NCBI RefSeq assembly: GCF_004027225.2
Contig: NC_044278.2
Span: 101,362,743 to 101,426,742, forward strand
Direction of reading: 5' to 3'
Source of the DNA: Strigops habroptila
Lineage: Eukaryota > Chordata > Aves > Psittaciformes > Psittacidae
DNA: 64,000 nt
Shown here: positions 31,641 to 44,858 of the stretch, piece by piece
Position numbering within the stretch: the first letter of the stretch is position 1
Layout: each line of letters opens with the position of its first letter
Notes under the pieces: generated by a model
The model's database searches: none
Seen by the model: the letters and a program-made list of their open reading frames with translations, nothing else
Told to the model about the DNA's origin: nothing
Position numbers and translations under genes: made by a program

Positions 31641-34600
31641 CTGCATTTTGTCTAGATCTCCAGCATAAAGCACTGTTATTTTCAAGTATTCCATCAATTC
31701 TCCCCTTGGTACAGGAAATTTGGCTTTCAAGCCCAACAGCACATCGAACCTTTACCAAATCCGTGAGGCCAGAGTTTCAGGAGAGGTTTAACAACCTAAC
31801 AAACCAAGCAAATACAAAACGTGCTATGTAAGTCAGATGTTTCTACTGCAACAACCATATGATCAAAAGTTTCTCAAGCAAAACCATTTGCTGTCAGGAC
31901 AGAGTGGAGCCAAGTCAGTGTGATTCAAGTTTTAAAGTCAATTTTGTAAAATGTCAGGAGGAGTTACTTAGTGCCACCCAGTGTTGGCAGCTAGAAAAAG
32001 GGAGGTTAAATATGGTTACAACTGGGTGTAGCCTAGTAAAACAGGAAAAAAAAAATCCCTGCTCTTGCTTTGTGTAATTCCACAAAAGCTGTGCAGCACC
32101 AAGGTCCGGGACGGAGTGTCCCACAGCCAAAATGTAGCTTAACTGTCTTGTTAGAAAAATATCTTCCACATTTTAGAGTCGCTTTTTAAAGCAGGTAATC
32201 AGTTGGAGATGTAGATAGCCTCTTCTGTCCAAGACTCGCTCCTCTAGTCTGACATCAGTCTAGATAGAAAGTTGTGCTGAGCTTTCTGGTTAGATGTTCA
32301 GGAATTTAGATGGGAAACAGCTATATAAGAGATGTCTCTTTCCTAGGATAAGTAGAGTACAGTTAAAACATTTTTCACCCTTTATCTCAGATACTGCTTA
32401 TGACCTGCCTTTTCCTTGAAGCCTTTTAAATTACACTGGATCTCACATATATCAGACATGGAAATACTCTCCCAGTTATGATCTTTGGATGGCTGAATAA
32501 CTGCACACAAGCTTTTGTCCTTCAAAAGACCATATCAAGCCAGTTAAGTGTCATGGTCCCATTTAACAGACATGGAAAGTAAGGTGCTGAGCAGACACTG
32601 TCCTCCCCATCACTGCAGAGAGTTGGGTCTTGGCCAGGAAGAGATGGAGGGACCTGGAACCCAGAACCCAAGTGGGAAAGAGCGGAAGAGGAAAGCAAGG
32701 CATTGAGATACCTTGAACCCATCAGACATGCTGGGGTGAGGGGATCCCAGTGATGTGGTTTCACCTGTAGTGGCCACATCGGAGAAATCCTCCTTCTAGC
32801 ATTTTGGGATCCCTTAGTCTTCCCTTAAGTAGTGTCATTGCCCAGAAAAAGAGAAGACAACAGTGGTTTGAGCAGTTCTCTGCTGGTTCTTTATTTCAGT
32901 TCCTAGAAGGAGAGAGCAACACAGGAGTTTCTCTCACATCAATACAACAGCAAAAAGTGATGGATGGGTGCCCTACGAAGCAACCTCACCCCCATGAGGA
33001 GCCTTGCTGGTTATCCATGTTTCTGGGCAGGAGGGGCTCCTTTTCCTGCACCCATGGAGCCAGTCACAGAGCCGATCCCCTGGATCTGTGCCTGCTGACA
33101 ACAACCTTCCTTTCCTCTTACCTTTCACCGAGCACTGGGAAGCAGGCCAGGCAGCGCGGCCGCAGCTCACGTGCCGAGAGCTCTTCTGAGGCCAACACAC
33201 TCAGGGTGTTGTTTCCTTTCTTGCCAGTGCAGCAAGGTTCCTGAAGGAGCTGGGCTGGCTCTGCTGGCTCCTGTAGGAAGACCTCCTGCCATCAATGACA
33301 TCTGCATGTCTCTCTAGGGCCCCACATATCTTAGGTGCTCTCTACGGCTGTGGGATTCCCAGTCCTCCTCTCACAGAGCTCACAGTTTAACATCCGAGGT
33401 GGAAAATCACTAATTCCTGTGACGACTGCTCAGTCTATGCCTTAGAAATTCACCAGAAAGAGAATTTTCCCAAAGAGGGGCCACAGGACACAGGGAGCAC
33501 ATGAACAGTTGGGTGGAGGAAGGAGACCAGACAAATACAGCATTCACGTTAAAAAATACATCTGAGTGTATGCCCCTAGTTAGGAAGGTTTACAGAGCAG
33601 GTTTACAACGAGAGACAGTTCCTGCTCCAGAGGTTTTACAGTCCCAGTGATCAGGATGAAATGGCAGGAAGGGGGAAGGCAGAAGCAGGAGACCTGTGAG
33701 TCCCTGTGTTACACAGAGCAGCTTTGCTCCGAGTGCAGGTCCGAGGCATTTTCCAGCCTATAAATAAACTGGGGACGCTAATGATGCCATTAATCTCTGC
33801 TGGCTGCCGTCCCAGCCATTTCCAGTGGCGAGGTTACCTTGCCTCTCCCAGCAGAGGCAGGTCTCCAGGGGAGGCCGGGACAGATGCTGTGTGCCCGGAG
33901 CCGGGGCCACGGCCCTTGCTGGGAGGACACTGTGCTGGCCTTGGCAGCGCACCAGGAGGAGGTGTCCCAAGGGCAACCCTCCTGGCTCCCGGCCTGCAGG
34001 GAAACACACCTAAACAGCCAGCAGGTAATAAATGATGGGAGACAGCAGAGTGTTGCAGAGGGAAGTGTGGGACTGCTCCTGTCTGCAGCACCAAAGGCGG
34101 AGACACCTTCTTCATCTCATACAAGGAGATACCCGTGATGGAGACCCTCTGCTCCTCTGGGCCCCTGGGAACCTGCTCCCCCACCTCTGCCTTTCCAAGG
34201 ACAGAAAGTGGCAGGGCTCAGAGCCACAGGAGAGTGGGGAGCCCAGGAGGGGACAGGCACAGGGCAGGGAGTGTCTGTGGTGCAGGTCCCTGGGGAGAGC
34301 TTCTCACCCATCACTCACACCAATAGTCAGTTCTTCCCTTGTAGGCAGAGAGAGAAGAGGTCCCTTTCCTTTCCGCCTGGGGCAGCATGAATGTCTTAAA
34401 CTCAGACAGTAAAAGGTGTTTTTCCTCCTTCCCACAAACACCAGGGAAAAAAAAAAAAAAAGTGAATGTATGTTGCTTTTCCATTCTTGCATGAGGCTGA
34501 TCTGAGGTAGGTCAATATATAGGTGTCCAAACACATCCTTGCCTTGTCATGTACAGTATGATGCAAGAAAAGCTCTGTCTCTGCTCTTCGCTAAGGTTTC

Positions 34601-37600
34601 ACTACAAGATCCTGTGAGGAGAGCAACCCCTGGACCACATCTGCCAGGGAGAAGAGTTGCCCAGCACCTGCCCTCAGTGTCACACTGCACCCAGAGCTGG
34701 TTTGGCTGTACACAGTGTGGTGCCAAGGTTCATCTGACAAGTGCACCATGATTTTGTTTATTATTTCTGTTACAATAGGCTAGAAAAAATTAATTCCTAA
34801 AAGGAAATTAAGTTCAAACTGGAAATAGGTGCCCTTGAAAACCAAGTTTGCTTTCCTTTGACACGCCTGCTCAGATATCCAAGACGCTCAGATATTACCA
34901 CACTTGGGTAGAGAAATGTTCCTGTACCATCAGATAATAATGCTGGCCAACTTTTTCATTTATCTTCTCCAAAGAGCTCGAAAAGTTGAGACATTCGACA
35001 AGTAATATCAAGAAGAGACATAACTGGATCCCACACTGTGCACTGGATATGTGAAGGGGAGCTATGGACTCACGTGTTGATGGAAATCTGAGACGCCAAT
35101 CCCGGTGAGATCCTACTACGCAATGGAAAGGAAGTTTCTTTCCCACCTTAATGAGCCATTTTTGCAATGCTTTCACAAAGGCTCCTTTCTGGTCCCTGCT
35201 GCCTGTAACTGGCGCTGTGGGGAACTGGTCAGCCCCACGCACACACTTGCCCTTTTGGAGGTGCTGATGCAGTGCAGCAGGGAGCAGGCACTGCAGCAAT
35301 TCTTTGGCTTCATGGAGATGTCTGTTAGTCACATATCCAGCAGCTTGGGCAGACTGAGTGCAGTTATTATTAACCCCTAATTGCTGCTTGCGGACTGGGT
35401 GGTTGCCAGGATGGGAATTTTCTTTATCAGTGGAATATCATCAGTTGAGTTTGCTTGCCATGCATTAGTTTGTCACTTTTAGAGATATAGTCATCTAAAT
35501 CCTATTGGTATAAACTGGAGTGACATCAATCTCAGTAGGGAAATGGGGAAAAAAGCCCCTCAAAATCCCAGTTTTACTGCTGGTATCCCATGTCTGGAGA
35601 AACAGCATGTCCAATAAGAAACCAGCTGGCAACTGCAGTCTGGCATAAGACGCACAGAGATACTCCAGACAGACTTAATGTTCACCTTGACAAAGTAATC
35701 AACTTGTCAAGCAAAGGAAGTCATCGTGGCAAGAGTGGTGATGGAAGGTAACTAATACTCTCCATCTGCAGCATTGGGCAATTAACCATTTAAAATATTA
35801 CAAGAGAGAAGAACTGAAATGTTAGAGAAGAAAACATATATACAGAAGTGGAGACATTAGCAACATGTAAGGGCCAGAAAATGGAAAAAGAATGCCAGAA
35901 ATGTTTCATATTGGCCCCAAATGAATAACAGCCGCAAATGAAGTGGTTAAGGCTCGTTCCATATGGTAAAAATACAGGCTAAGCCAAGCAAATGGTCTTA
36001 GGTTAGTAGCACAGAAGAAATTATCTCCCTGGAGCAAAAAAGGCATCTGTTTGTTTATCTCAGTTATGAAAATGTCCTTGACAGATGTTAGGAATGCTGA
36101 GCTCTCTCTGGGCAGGTCACTTACCTCCTCCCAGCTCCAGAAGAGGTAAGTGACTCCCACTGCCCCCAGTACACGATGCATCTACCCATCCTGAGCTCCT
36201 TCCTCTCAGAAGGCACAGCCCTCCCTGTGCCTGGAATATCCCACTACAGAAAAACGTGGCTGTTAGTACTACACTGGAAGAGATCCCTGCACTCCTCTGA
36301 AGCCTCACCTGCACAGGATCACTCTGCAGGAACAGGGCTACATAGAAAGTGCCTTTAATGGCAATACCAGCTAAGGTAATTCATTCCTGATGACCGCACT
36401 GCTCATATTCACTGCAGAGCATGGCTCTTGCTGGCACAGCCCTTCCTGACACCAGGAGGACCAGGGCCCAGGGCTGACCAGTCTTAAATAAAACCCATCA
36501 AAAACCTGTTGCTGTTTAGAAAAAAAACACACCAAACAAATAAAAAACCTAACTTGAGGTATTCCCTGCTTTGCACACCGATGAAGGGGTGATGCACTGC
36601 AGCTCAGACGTAGGAGGGAGCAGCTACAGCAGGGATGGGCATTGGTGCAAAGGTGAGCCTTAAACTCTGGCCAGTGTTATGGCCAATGTTTCCACGTTTC
36701 CAAAAGGAGGGAAAGAAGGGTGGCAGTGTCTCAGGTGGGCAATAGCAGGAGCGAGGTGGGGTAGTTGAGCCCTGCACTAAGGCTTAAGTGAAACAATGCA
36801 CACGACCACTGACTGACAGCACTGGTGTCTCCAGGAAGGCCAGAGGACCCACACGTGGTCTGAACCAACCAAAGCAGTGATTCATCAGATCAGTCAAAGA
36901 AATGTGAAATTCTCTCTCGTTACTGTTGACAATTAACTCTTATATTTGCCTGGGAAAACAGGTCCTGCTGCCTTTCCTCCAGGACACTTGAGTACACAGC
37001 ACTGGGAGCCTGTTGCTGCCTTCTGTAGGACCAAGATGATACTGTGCTGGCCAGGCAAGAAAATGAAGTTACTCCTCTGGTCCCAAGTGAGCAATGAACA
37101 GACCTCAGGATTCAAGAACGCTGGAAATGACCACAGCTATGTAAACCTGGCATTTCAGTGTGCCCCTGAAGCAGCAGAGCCTCCTCCTACCGCTGCTCTG
37201 AATGGGCTGCTTTAGCTAGTTTGGGTTTCTCAGTGTCCTGGAGGAGACATTAGACAGTTGTGAGATTCTGCCTCTTAATTGGGTCCCTGTAGTGGTAAGA
37301 TTACTTCCTTTATAATCTCTCAGTGGGAACTGATACTTTATCCTCTGTACTCAAATTTTATTTCTTGCACCCTTGTTTTTCCTCCAAAGCTCAGAGTCTC
37401 CCAGTCCACTGGATGACAGCTGCAAAAGCCTCTGACATTCACTTTAAGGATGCTTCTTTTCAGCTGCTTCACATTTGCTTTCGACAAGCTCTTCTAGTGA
37501 TATTTACTGCAACTAATGGATTAACTCATGGCTGGACCACTTGCTCGTCTCTTCAATCCAGCACTGTTTTAAATCTCAATTAGCTGGTTTGATTTCTAAA

Positions 37601-40600
37601 TCTCACAGAACTGCCAAGTCTGAGCTGTCCTGTCTCACACCATGATGGGGAGATGGCTCCTGGTTATGCAGGGCAGCAGCTCTGGGCAGCACACAGGCAT
37701 TAGGCATCTGGGGGGACTCCACCTCTCCATCAAGCACCAAAACAGAGCATTATCTAGAGGAAGTAGTTCAGTTCACAGGGAAAATTATTTGGATAGCTGG
37801 AAAAGAAAGAGTCTTACTAATTTAAGCATAAGTGAAAAATGATGCAATGCAACATGCACCACATTTCACAAGCATCTTGCACAAGTGACATTACACAAAT
37901 GCACCTTTCTCCACATTTTTGCAGATCCTCTTTTCTGTTTCTAGCTTCTGAGCACACCCTTAGCAATTAACAGCAGTCCAGTTTCAAATTAGGATCCTTG
38001 TTTGAGTTCCTTCATAAAATTAGTCTGATTTGTGTATCAGATGTATATCAGACCCAAGATACATACAGGGTCTGCAGGTGTTCAACTGTTGTGACAGTCA
38101 AGTCATTTTTATTTGGCAACTAACTGTGAGTTTTGGCACCTCATTTTCAGCAATTTGACTTCCAATTCTAAATTTCTGGCCTGAAGGTAAGCAGAAAACT
38201 GGAATTTGTAGCCCAGAGCCTGGGAACATGCAAGTCATGTAGTTGCCTAAACTCAGACTGAAAAGCAACACACATGGAGGCTATTCACTTGTCAGAAGAC
38301 AAAACAGGAAGTTATTAATATCAGAGCCTGAACTGACTTGAGAGTCAAACAATATTAAATAGAAGGTGTCTCCACTTTTTCCTGTTTATCCCTTGCTATT
38401 TTAGAAGATAGGGGAGATGAAGAGTCAAAGAGTTTCTCGATTTGGTGCCACAAGGCAGGGAAATCGAACCAGCAGACTATACATCACCACAGTAAATATA
38501 TGGCATTTCTCTCCTCAAGACTTTAAAGCTTTTGCTGTACTTTTAAACAAATAGGCAATCTATTTTGAAATGATGGGGTGGAACATGACAAAATAATGCA
38601 GTGCAATGGCATGCAGGAGTTTAGACAAAGTGAGCAATGAATGAAACTACAGGGGAGAGTAATAGCCTGGCTTGGTATAATTATCTTAGGAAAACACTGG
38701 AACTAAAGAACTTTCTCCTGAGAAAGTGTCACTTGATTTTTAATTAACACAGGTCATTAGGACTACAGTTCCACGTCATGTCTGTGTGATGCTTTACTAA
38801 AGCATGACCAAATTACTGGCAGGGTCCTGGGAGGAAGCTCTAGGGTAAAGGGAAAATACTGTACACGCCAGCTTACCACTACATGGTACAGAAATGAGCA
38901 AAGCTTGCTGGACTGATGGCCCAGCCTCATCAAAACAGCACAGCACATGCCAGAGAGCACTTAGCCCTCTGTTTTCACTGCTGCTGAACACAGGATGTTC
39001 TTTCAACAAGGACAATCTGAAAAACTGCCTTTTCTAAAAGGGAACTGGACACAGTCCCTCCTTGAAAGGCAAGGCAGGAAACCCTGTGCTGAGAGCAGGC
39101 AGTGAGGGCAAAAAGGTACAGACAAGCTGTTCACATGAGGGCTCGTCGGCTGCTGGAGCTTTTCTGCATTTCATCAGCTGCTGTGGAGGTGATAGGGCCA
39201 GGGAGATGCCTTCCTGGCCCCCAGATTCTCGCAGCGTTTCTCAAAAGGCCCATGTTGGGCCCAGAAAAACCGGCACTGAACAGGAAAAAAGCAAACCCCA
39301 AGACTATTTATTTGTTTTGACTTAAAATTGGGCAGGTGACACTTCCTAGTGTAACTTGGCTTGTTTAAAAAAACACAAAACACTTAACAGCCAGCTCCCT
39401 TGGAAAGGTTTCCTTTCTCTTGGAAGAACAGGAGATTGCATTGAGGACTCATTCGCTAGGCTCTTTCACTCTGTCAGAATTATTTGGAGGTTTGGGCCCA
39501 TTCATTTTTTCCCATCCTCTCTTGCTAAGCCACTCACAGCAATGTGAAATAAACTCCTAGAGGCAGATCACTCCCACAGAGCCCTACACCGCTCAATTGG
39601 CACCAGAAAAACACTGTTTTTACTTGCAGAAGATTAAAAAAGATAGAGATGCATCTTCTTTTCTGTCCTGAGAAAGCTTCAGCTGCTAAGGCAAGGCAAG
39701 AGTCACTCTGTTTTCTGTCCACTGGGGTTGCAGATGTCAAACAAAACCACAGATTTCATTGCTACCTCAAGGAACTCTGCTGTAAGTGACTTGCAGGGTC
39801 CACCACCTCTGACAAGATTAGTTACCTACAGCATTGATGTAAGCAGCATAATCCTCATGGGAAGGCACAGCATCTTTTCTCCACTTAGGCTACGTTGTGG
39901 GGTGTTGAGTAAAGAGGGGCATGGCAAGCAGCTGCCAGGCTCGTAGACAGACACTTCTGTGATCATGGCTACAGTCCTTAGTAAACTTCATCATGCCAAG
40001 CTTCACCCCTACAAGGAAAGAAACCCCCTTTTCTCTCTCAACAAGAAGGCACAGGAGCACAGGATGGCAGCACGTCTGGTCCAACCAGCTGGCAGGTGCA
40101 CTTTAACAGCTTCTTGCTGTAGACACGGATGGGTCCCTCTGCGGCTCTGGTCCTGCGCTCCCACTCCTGCCTTTGCTGACTCCTACCCTTGAGGACACTG
40201 TTTCAGGGATCTAAACCAAAGAAACCAACCTAAACCAAGTACGTCTCCTGAGTCCGAGGCTAATAGACCTGATAGTGCCTAGCTGCTAGATCTTTCTTGG
40301 AAGTAGGGAGAAGAAAAAAAGTAAAGAAAGGACAGAGATGGCACTTTTAAAGACTTGAATCCACAGCAATCCCATACTGCTTCCCCCGTCTTTTTTCTCT
40401 CCCCAGCTATGCCTCCAGCAAGCTCCTGTTCTGCACTGCAGTGCTTCTCAGAGGTCTAGCCCATTGAGGAGCCAAGTTGCTCCTCAGCTCCATGCTCAGC
40501 ACACACCAGCCTCTGCTGCACATGGTGAGCACAGCACAGATGGAAGGAATAATCACTCACCTCAGCGTCACTCAGGCACTGAGCGGGATGCAGGAGCTGG

Positions 40601-43600
40601 AAAGCACTCTCTACTTCACAATATACCCTTGTGGCCAGTCCCAGACAGCCACTCCTCACTGCAAGGGGTCTGTAAATCCTGGGATTTACCTGCCTTCATC
40701 GTCCTAGCAGGTATCCCAGGTGGCTCCTGCCTGAGCTCACAGATGAGGAGGAGGAGAAAGGGAGGAAGAACAGTTTCAGATGAAATGGAATTAGGCAAGA
40801 CAAAAGAGTAGTTACCAGGAAAAGAAAATTAGTGACATAAAAATAGATATGAATAGTTTTCATGGTTTAAGCAAGGTGAAACTTAGCATAGTGAAGGGAA
40901 AGCATTCTGCAGAGTGAATTAGAGAGATTTAGAGAACATCAGTTCCCTGTGTGGCTCAGGTCAAACATTGCTTTGCATTTGAAAGTCAGCTGAAGGATCC
41001 CTTTTGCTGTCCAATGCATACAGTCAAAAGGTAACAGAGTGAATCTCTTCAGGGCCTGATATGGCTCTCTCTCATACCATACCTGGATGCCTCATAAGCT
41101 TCAAAGTATTAATCTTATACGCCTCAGGGGTATGGAAGTGCTGTTAGAGAATGAGGGGCAAAAAGGCAGAGGGGGTGGGAGCAGCTTACTCAAGGGAGCC
41201 ACTGGCAAGGCAGAAACCTGGACGTAGACAATGTCCAGGTTTCTGCCTTGGAAAACTGGACATCCAGGTTAAGTCCCAAGCTAGCAGCTGAACTTCCAGG
41301 CACACCCTCTTCTGCCCCAAAACATGAGAAAAGAAGAAACAAACCCCAAAGCCACACCACAGTGGTTTAAGTTAAGAGTCCTGGCTGCACCCTCCCACAG
41401 AGCAAATCACCGCACAACCCTGGCTGGTTCCACCACCACCATCTTACCTTTCCCCTCTCAGGTTTTCTCTTGCATCTTGACACGAATTGGGGCCTGCCTG
41501 AGGCAGAGGCTGTTTAACCTTCCCCATTACTTTAGATGTGGCATGCAGTATCATGGGATATCTTGCAGGTTTTGACTCTGAATTGGGTTTTTTAGTTGAG
41601 AGTCAAATTGTTTAATACCACTTGTGTCTGCCTTGTGAAGCCTTTCCGTCCCTGGGAGCAGCTGACAGAAACAACATGAGTGACCAAAAGCCATCTCTGC
41701 ACAACACTCAGGTTTTACTGTCTCTGCTCACTCTGAGATTTTTGATATTAAGGAGATTATTTAGGTTGCAGGTGATAGCTTTTGAGGGTGACAAGAATCT
41801 GGTTAGTGAGTCTGTCCTTAGGCTAGTGAGCTCAAAGACCTGCATGCAGCAGAGACTGCTTTATAGGAATGAGGCCCCACAAATTTGTTTATGAAAACTC
41901 TGGTGTCCAAAGTGCTGCTGTGAAGGATTTATGCAACAGAGATGTGAGTACATGTTTCTGTTCCACTACTGACTATTCCTATGAATCACCTCTCTCCCTG
42001 CCCTTCAAGGCTTTGCTCTGAATATAGTGATGTATACTATTCCTGAGGAGCCTTCGGAGAGAATCTAGAGGGTAAAGATTTTCTTCAAAGCAGATCTTCA
42101 AACATCTGTTTGTACTTATGGCACAAATATTTAGCATACTACAGCACAGAGCTGCCTGTAGCTTCAAGGCAAATGCAAACGCTAAGAGGTATTAAATACT
42201 CATAAACATAAACAAGATAGCCTGGAGTAGCTTATCAGTTAGGTGGTAATGGGTGGGGAAAGGCTTATTGTATATTAAAGGCCCAGCCTTTTTCCCACTG
42301 ATTTTTTCCATGTTAGTAATGGGCCAGGGGGAGGAAAACTGGCAATATTGCTCAGGTCAGAGTCAGTCCTGACTCACCCCTGCAGTGGCTCCTGCTTGCT
42401 CCTGCACCAGTGTGCAAGGGCAGTCTATGGCCAACCATCCTTGACAGCAGTGCTACTTACTACAGTGGGTTTCTCCTATTGGAATAGGAGTAACTAGCCC
42501 CTTTGCCTAGTTTGGGTCTTGCCTCTGCTCCCTCCCAGCTTCTTGTGCCCCTCCTCACTGGCAGAACACGAGCGACTGAAAAGTCCTTGATCAGAGGATT
42601 ACTGAGCAACAACTAAAACATCCGTGTGTTATCAGCATTGTTCTCAGACTGAAACCAAAACACAGCACTGCGTCAGCTACTAGGGAGAAAATCAACTCCA
42701 TCCCAGATGAAGCCAAGACAAAGATGCAGGGTAGGGGGCAACTTCCCTGGCAGCAGAGGCCTTGCTAGTTGGCTATACAGGAGCATTAGGAGTCTCTGGC
42801 CTCAGATGACTTTTGGTTGGAAAACAGATGAGCAGATGAAGACATTATCACCTGCTGTTGCTTGATACCACTCTACCACAAAAGGCTGAAGCAGAGCTGA
42901 GGCACTAGGACACTTGTACCATTGTCCAAGAGACAGATAACATGATTAAGCTGGTAGAAGCTGCTAGTGGTTTGGTCCTCACACTCCTTTATAGGTGAAT
43001 GAGGAGATCACCTGTCTTATGAAAGTCCTTGAATCATCTCCTGTTAGGGTCAGATGACCGCCAGTTCTGGTGCAAAGAGGGGACAGAAAGGTTGGGCAGA
43101 AGCTGTAAGGATCTGAGGTATTGAAACGGTGCTGCTCCTGGTGGGCATAAAACACTGTGGACAGCATCTCAGTATCTCTAGTTCATGGTCTCTTGTCTAG
43201 TCTAATCCCACTTCCTTGGAGATTTCAACTCAACTGCCATTTGGAGCAACTCTGCCCTGGACATATGTTGTCTTCTGCCACCTCTGCTGCAGGGACAGTA
43301 ATCTTTGCTAGCAGAGCAGTAACAAACAGCTGTGTGGGTCACTTCTTCAGCCACCTCACCATCATTTGCTAGAGCTCATTTATCAGAGCCCTAAACCACA
43401 ATGCAAACACTAAAAATCAGCCTAAGATGAATATGCCTGGACCATGAAACCTGCAAATCCTCTGAAAACATGCAGCCTAGCCCAATAAATAGTGCCTTCT
43501 GCAGGAGAGCTGATTTTGGTTCTCCAAGCAAAACAGCGTCAACAAGAAAAGCACTTTTACACCAATGTTTTTGGCAGTATGGAAACATCCCTGTGTATTA

Positions 43601-44479
43601 CAAGGTACTTACTACACAGACAGATGCTTCCAGTGTAGATCCACATTCACTTCTGCACTTCTGCAAGTGAAGAGGGCTTTTCAGTCATGCTGAGATAATG
43701 CAACTGAGCCAACAGGAATTAAAGCTATGCCCTTTTCTGCCTGTTGAGACATGGTGAAAGAAAGCAGCCACCTTAAATCAAAGGGTCCAGATTCAGGGAG
43801 GTGCTCCAGCTAGAAATCAGAAGGCAGTTTACAGATACTTTGATAACTTAAGCTTTTATCATTCCACAGGCCCCCAAGATCAGTTGGTGAGGGCTGAGTG
43901 AGTTTCCTCATATAGTATTTGAAGGCAAAGTCGATCTACATTTTCTTCCCAACAGGCAAGCCCAGGCAGCTACAGCATGTTATAAAAAGAGATTAAATGC
44001 AAGTTTTGCAGTGCTACTGTCTGAAAAGATACAATCGGTTCTATAGTTAGGAGCTTAGGAGTTAGGATTTTAAATCTGATGTAGGCAGCTTTGAAGCACC
44101 AGTTTTGTCAAGAGTATCCCATGCTTTGTCCTATCTTGAAAACTGAATTGTTTAGCTATTAAAAGAGATTAATGTAATCTCTGTGTCTATGAAATTGGAT
44201 TTTGAAGCAGCTTGCTTACTGTACTATCGCCAGAGCAGTGAATGAAAACCTCTGCTCCTATTCACGTCGCTACAAATTAAGGTCGCACCTTGTCTGAGCC
44301 CAGCATGTGCTGGCATCGCCAGTGGGATGGAGTGCCTGGCAGAGGTGTATAGCTGGCAGGGCAAGGGGAGCTGTTGTTCCCCAGAGGCCACTGGTGATGG
44401 ACTCTGTTGCTTTTGACCACTCAGTGCGAGCAGGCACAGGAAGAGGGATACTGAAATGGTCAGGGCAGAGCACACGAGC
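31641..44479. other. Intergenic DNA, no gene seen
   Basis: About 12.8 kb with no recognised gene or long frame. Its one marked structure is the perfect 18-bp hairpin at 41206-41250. A tRNA-like T-loop string on the minus strand near 38460 lacks the rest of a cloverleaf. Confidence 0.5.
41206..41250. repeat. Perfect 18-bp hairpin, mixed composition
   Basis: CAAGGCAGAAACCTGGAC (41206-41223) and its exact reverse complement (41233-41250) flank the 9-base loop GTAGACAAT. A partial third copy, TGGACATCCAGGTT, follows about 10 bases later. With balanced base composition, an 18-bp perfect match is very unlikely by chance. It resembles a template-switch duplication. Confidence 0.92.
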
Positions 44480-44858
44480 TGGGAGCAGAGGTTGAGGGAG
44501 CTGTGTGGGTTTATCCAGAGACAGGGAGATGGAGGAGGGTGATGTAGCAGGAGGCTACTGCAAATCACGCCTCCATCAATGGGAGTTACATGACTTGACA
44601 GAGCCCAACACCTCCTGTGAGCGGCAGATGGAAAAGCGAGGGGCAACAAGCCCAGGCTGGAGCCTGGGAGGTGAGAATGGACATCAGTGAAAACACTGCC
44701 CAGAGAGGGGGATTCTCCATCCTTGTACACTTTCCAGACTTGGCCAGACTACACCAAAGCTGACCTGATCTTGCGTGACAGTGCTGTGCTAAGCAGGAGC
44801 CTGGAGGTGCTTGGGCCTTCAGAGGACCCTTCCAACCAGCATTTCTGTATTTCTGTGC
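44480..44858 (+). mobile_element. CR1 LINE 3' fragment
   Basis: Starts in the end of the reverse-transcriptase region (GAGGTTGAGGGAGCTG) and continues through GGCAACAAGCCCAGGCTGGA and TGCCCAGAGAGG. It ends with GACCCTTCCAACCAGCATTT and TCTGTATTTCTGTG. Internal deletions relative to a typical CR1 are evident, and the 5' limit is uncertain by about 200 bases. Confidence 0.8.

Noticed and set aside
38450-38480. tRNA T-loop like GGTTCGATTTCC on the minus strand
   Set aside because: The T stem does not pair and no acceptor, D or anticodon arm is found at the right distance.
42467-42492. Small inverted repeat CTCCTATT / AATAGGAG
   Set aside because: Eight-base arms are expected by chance in a window of this size.
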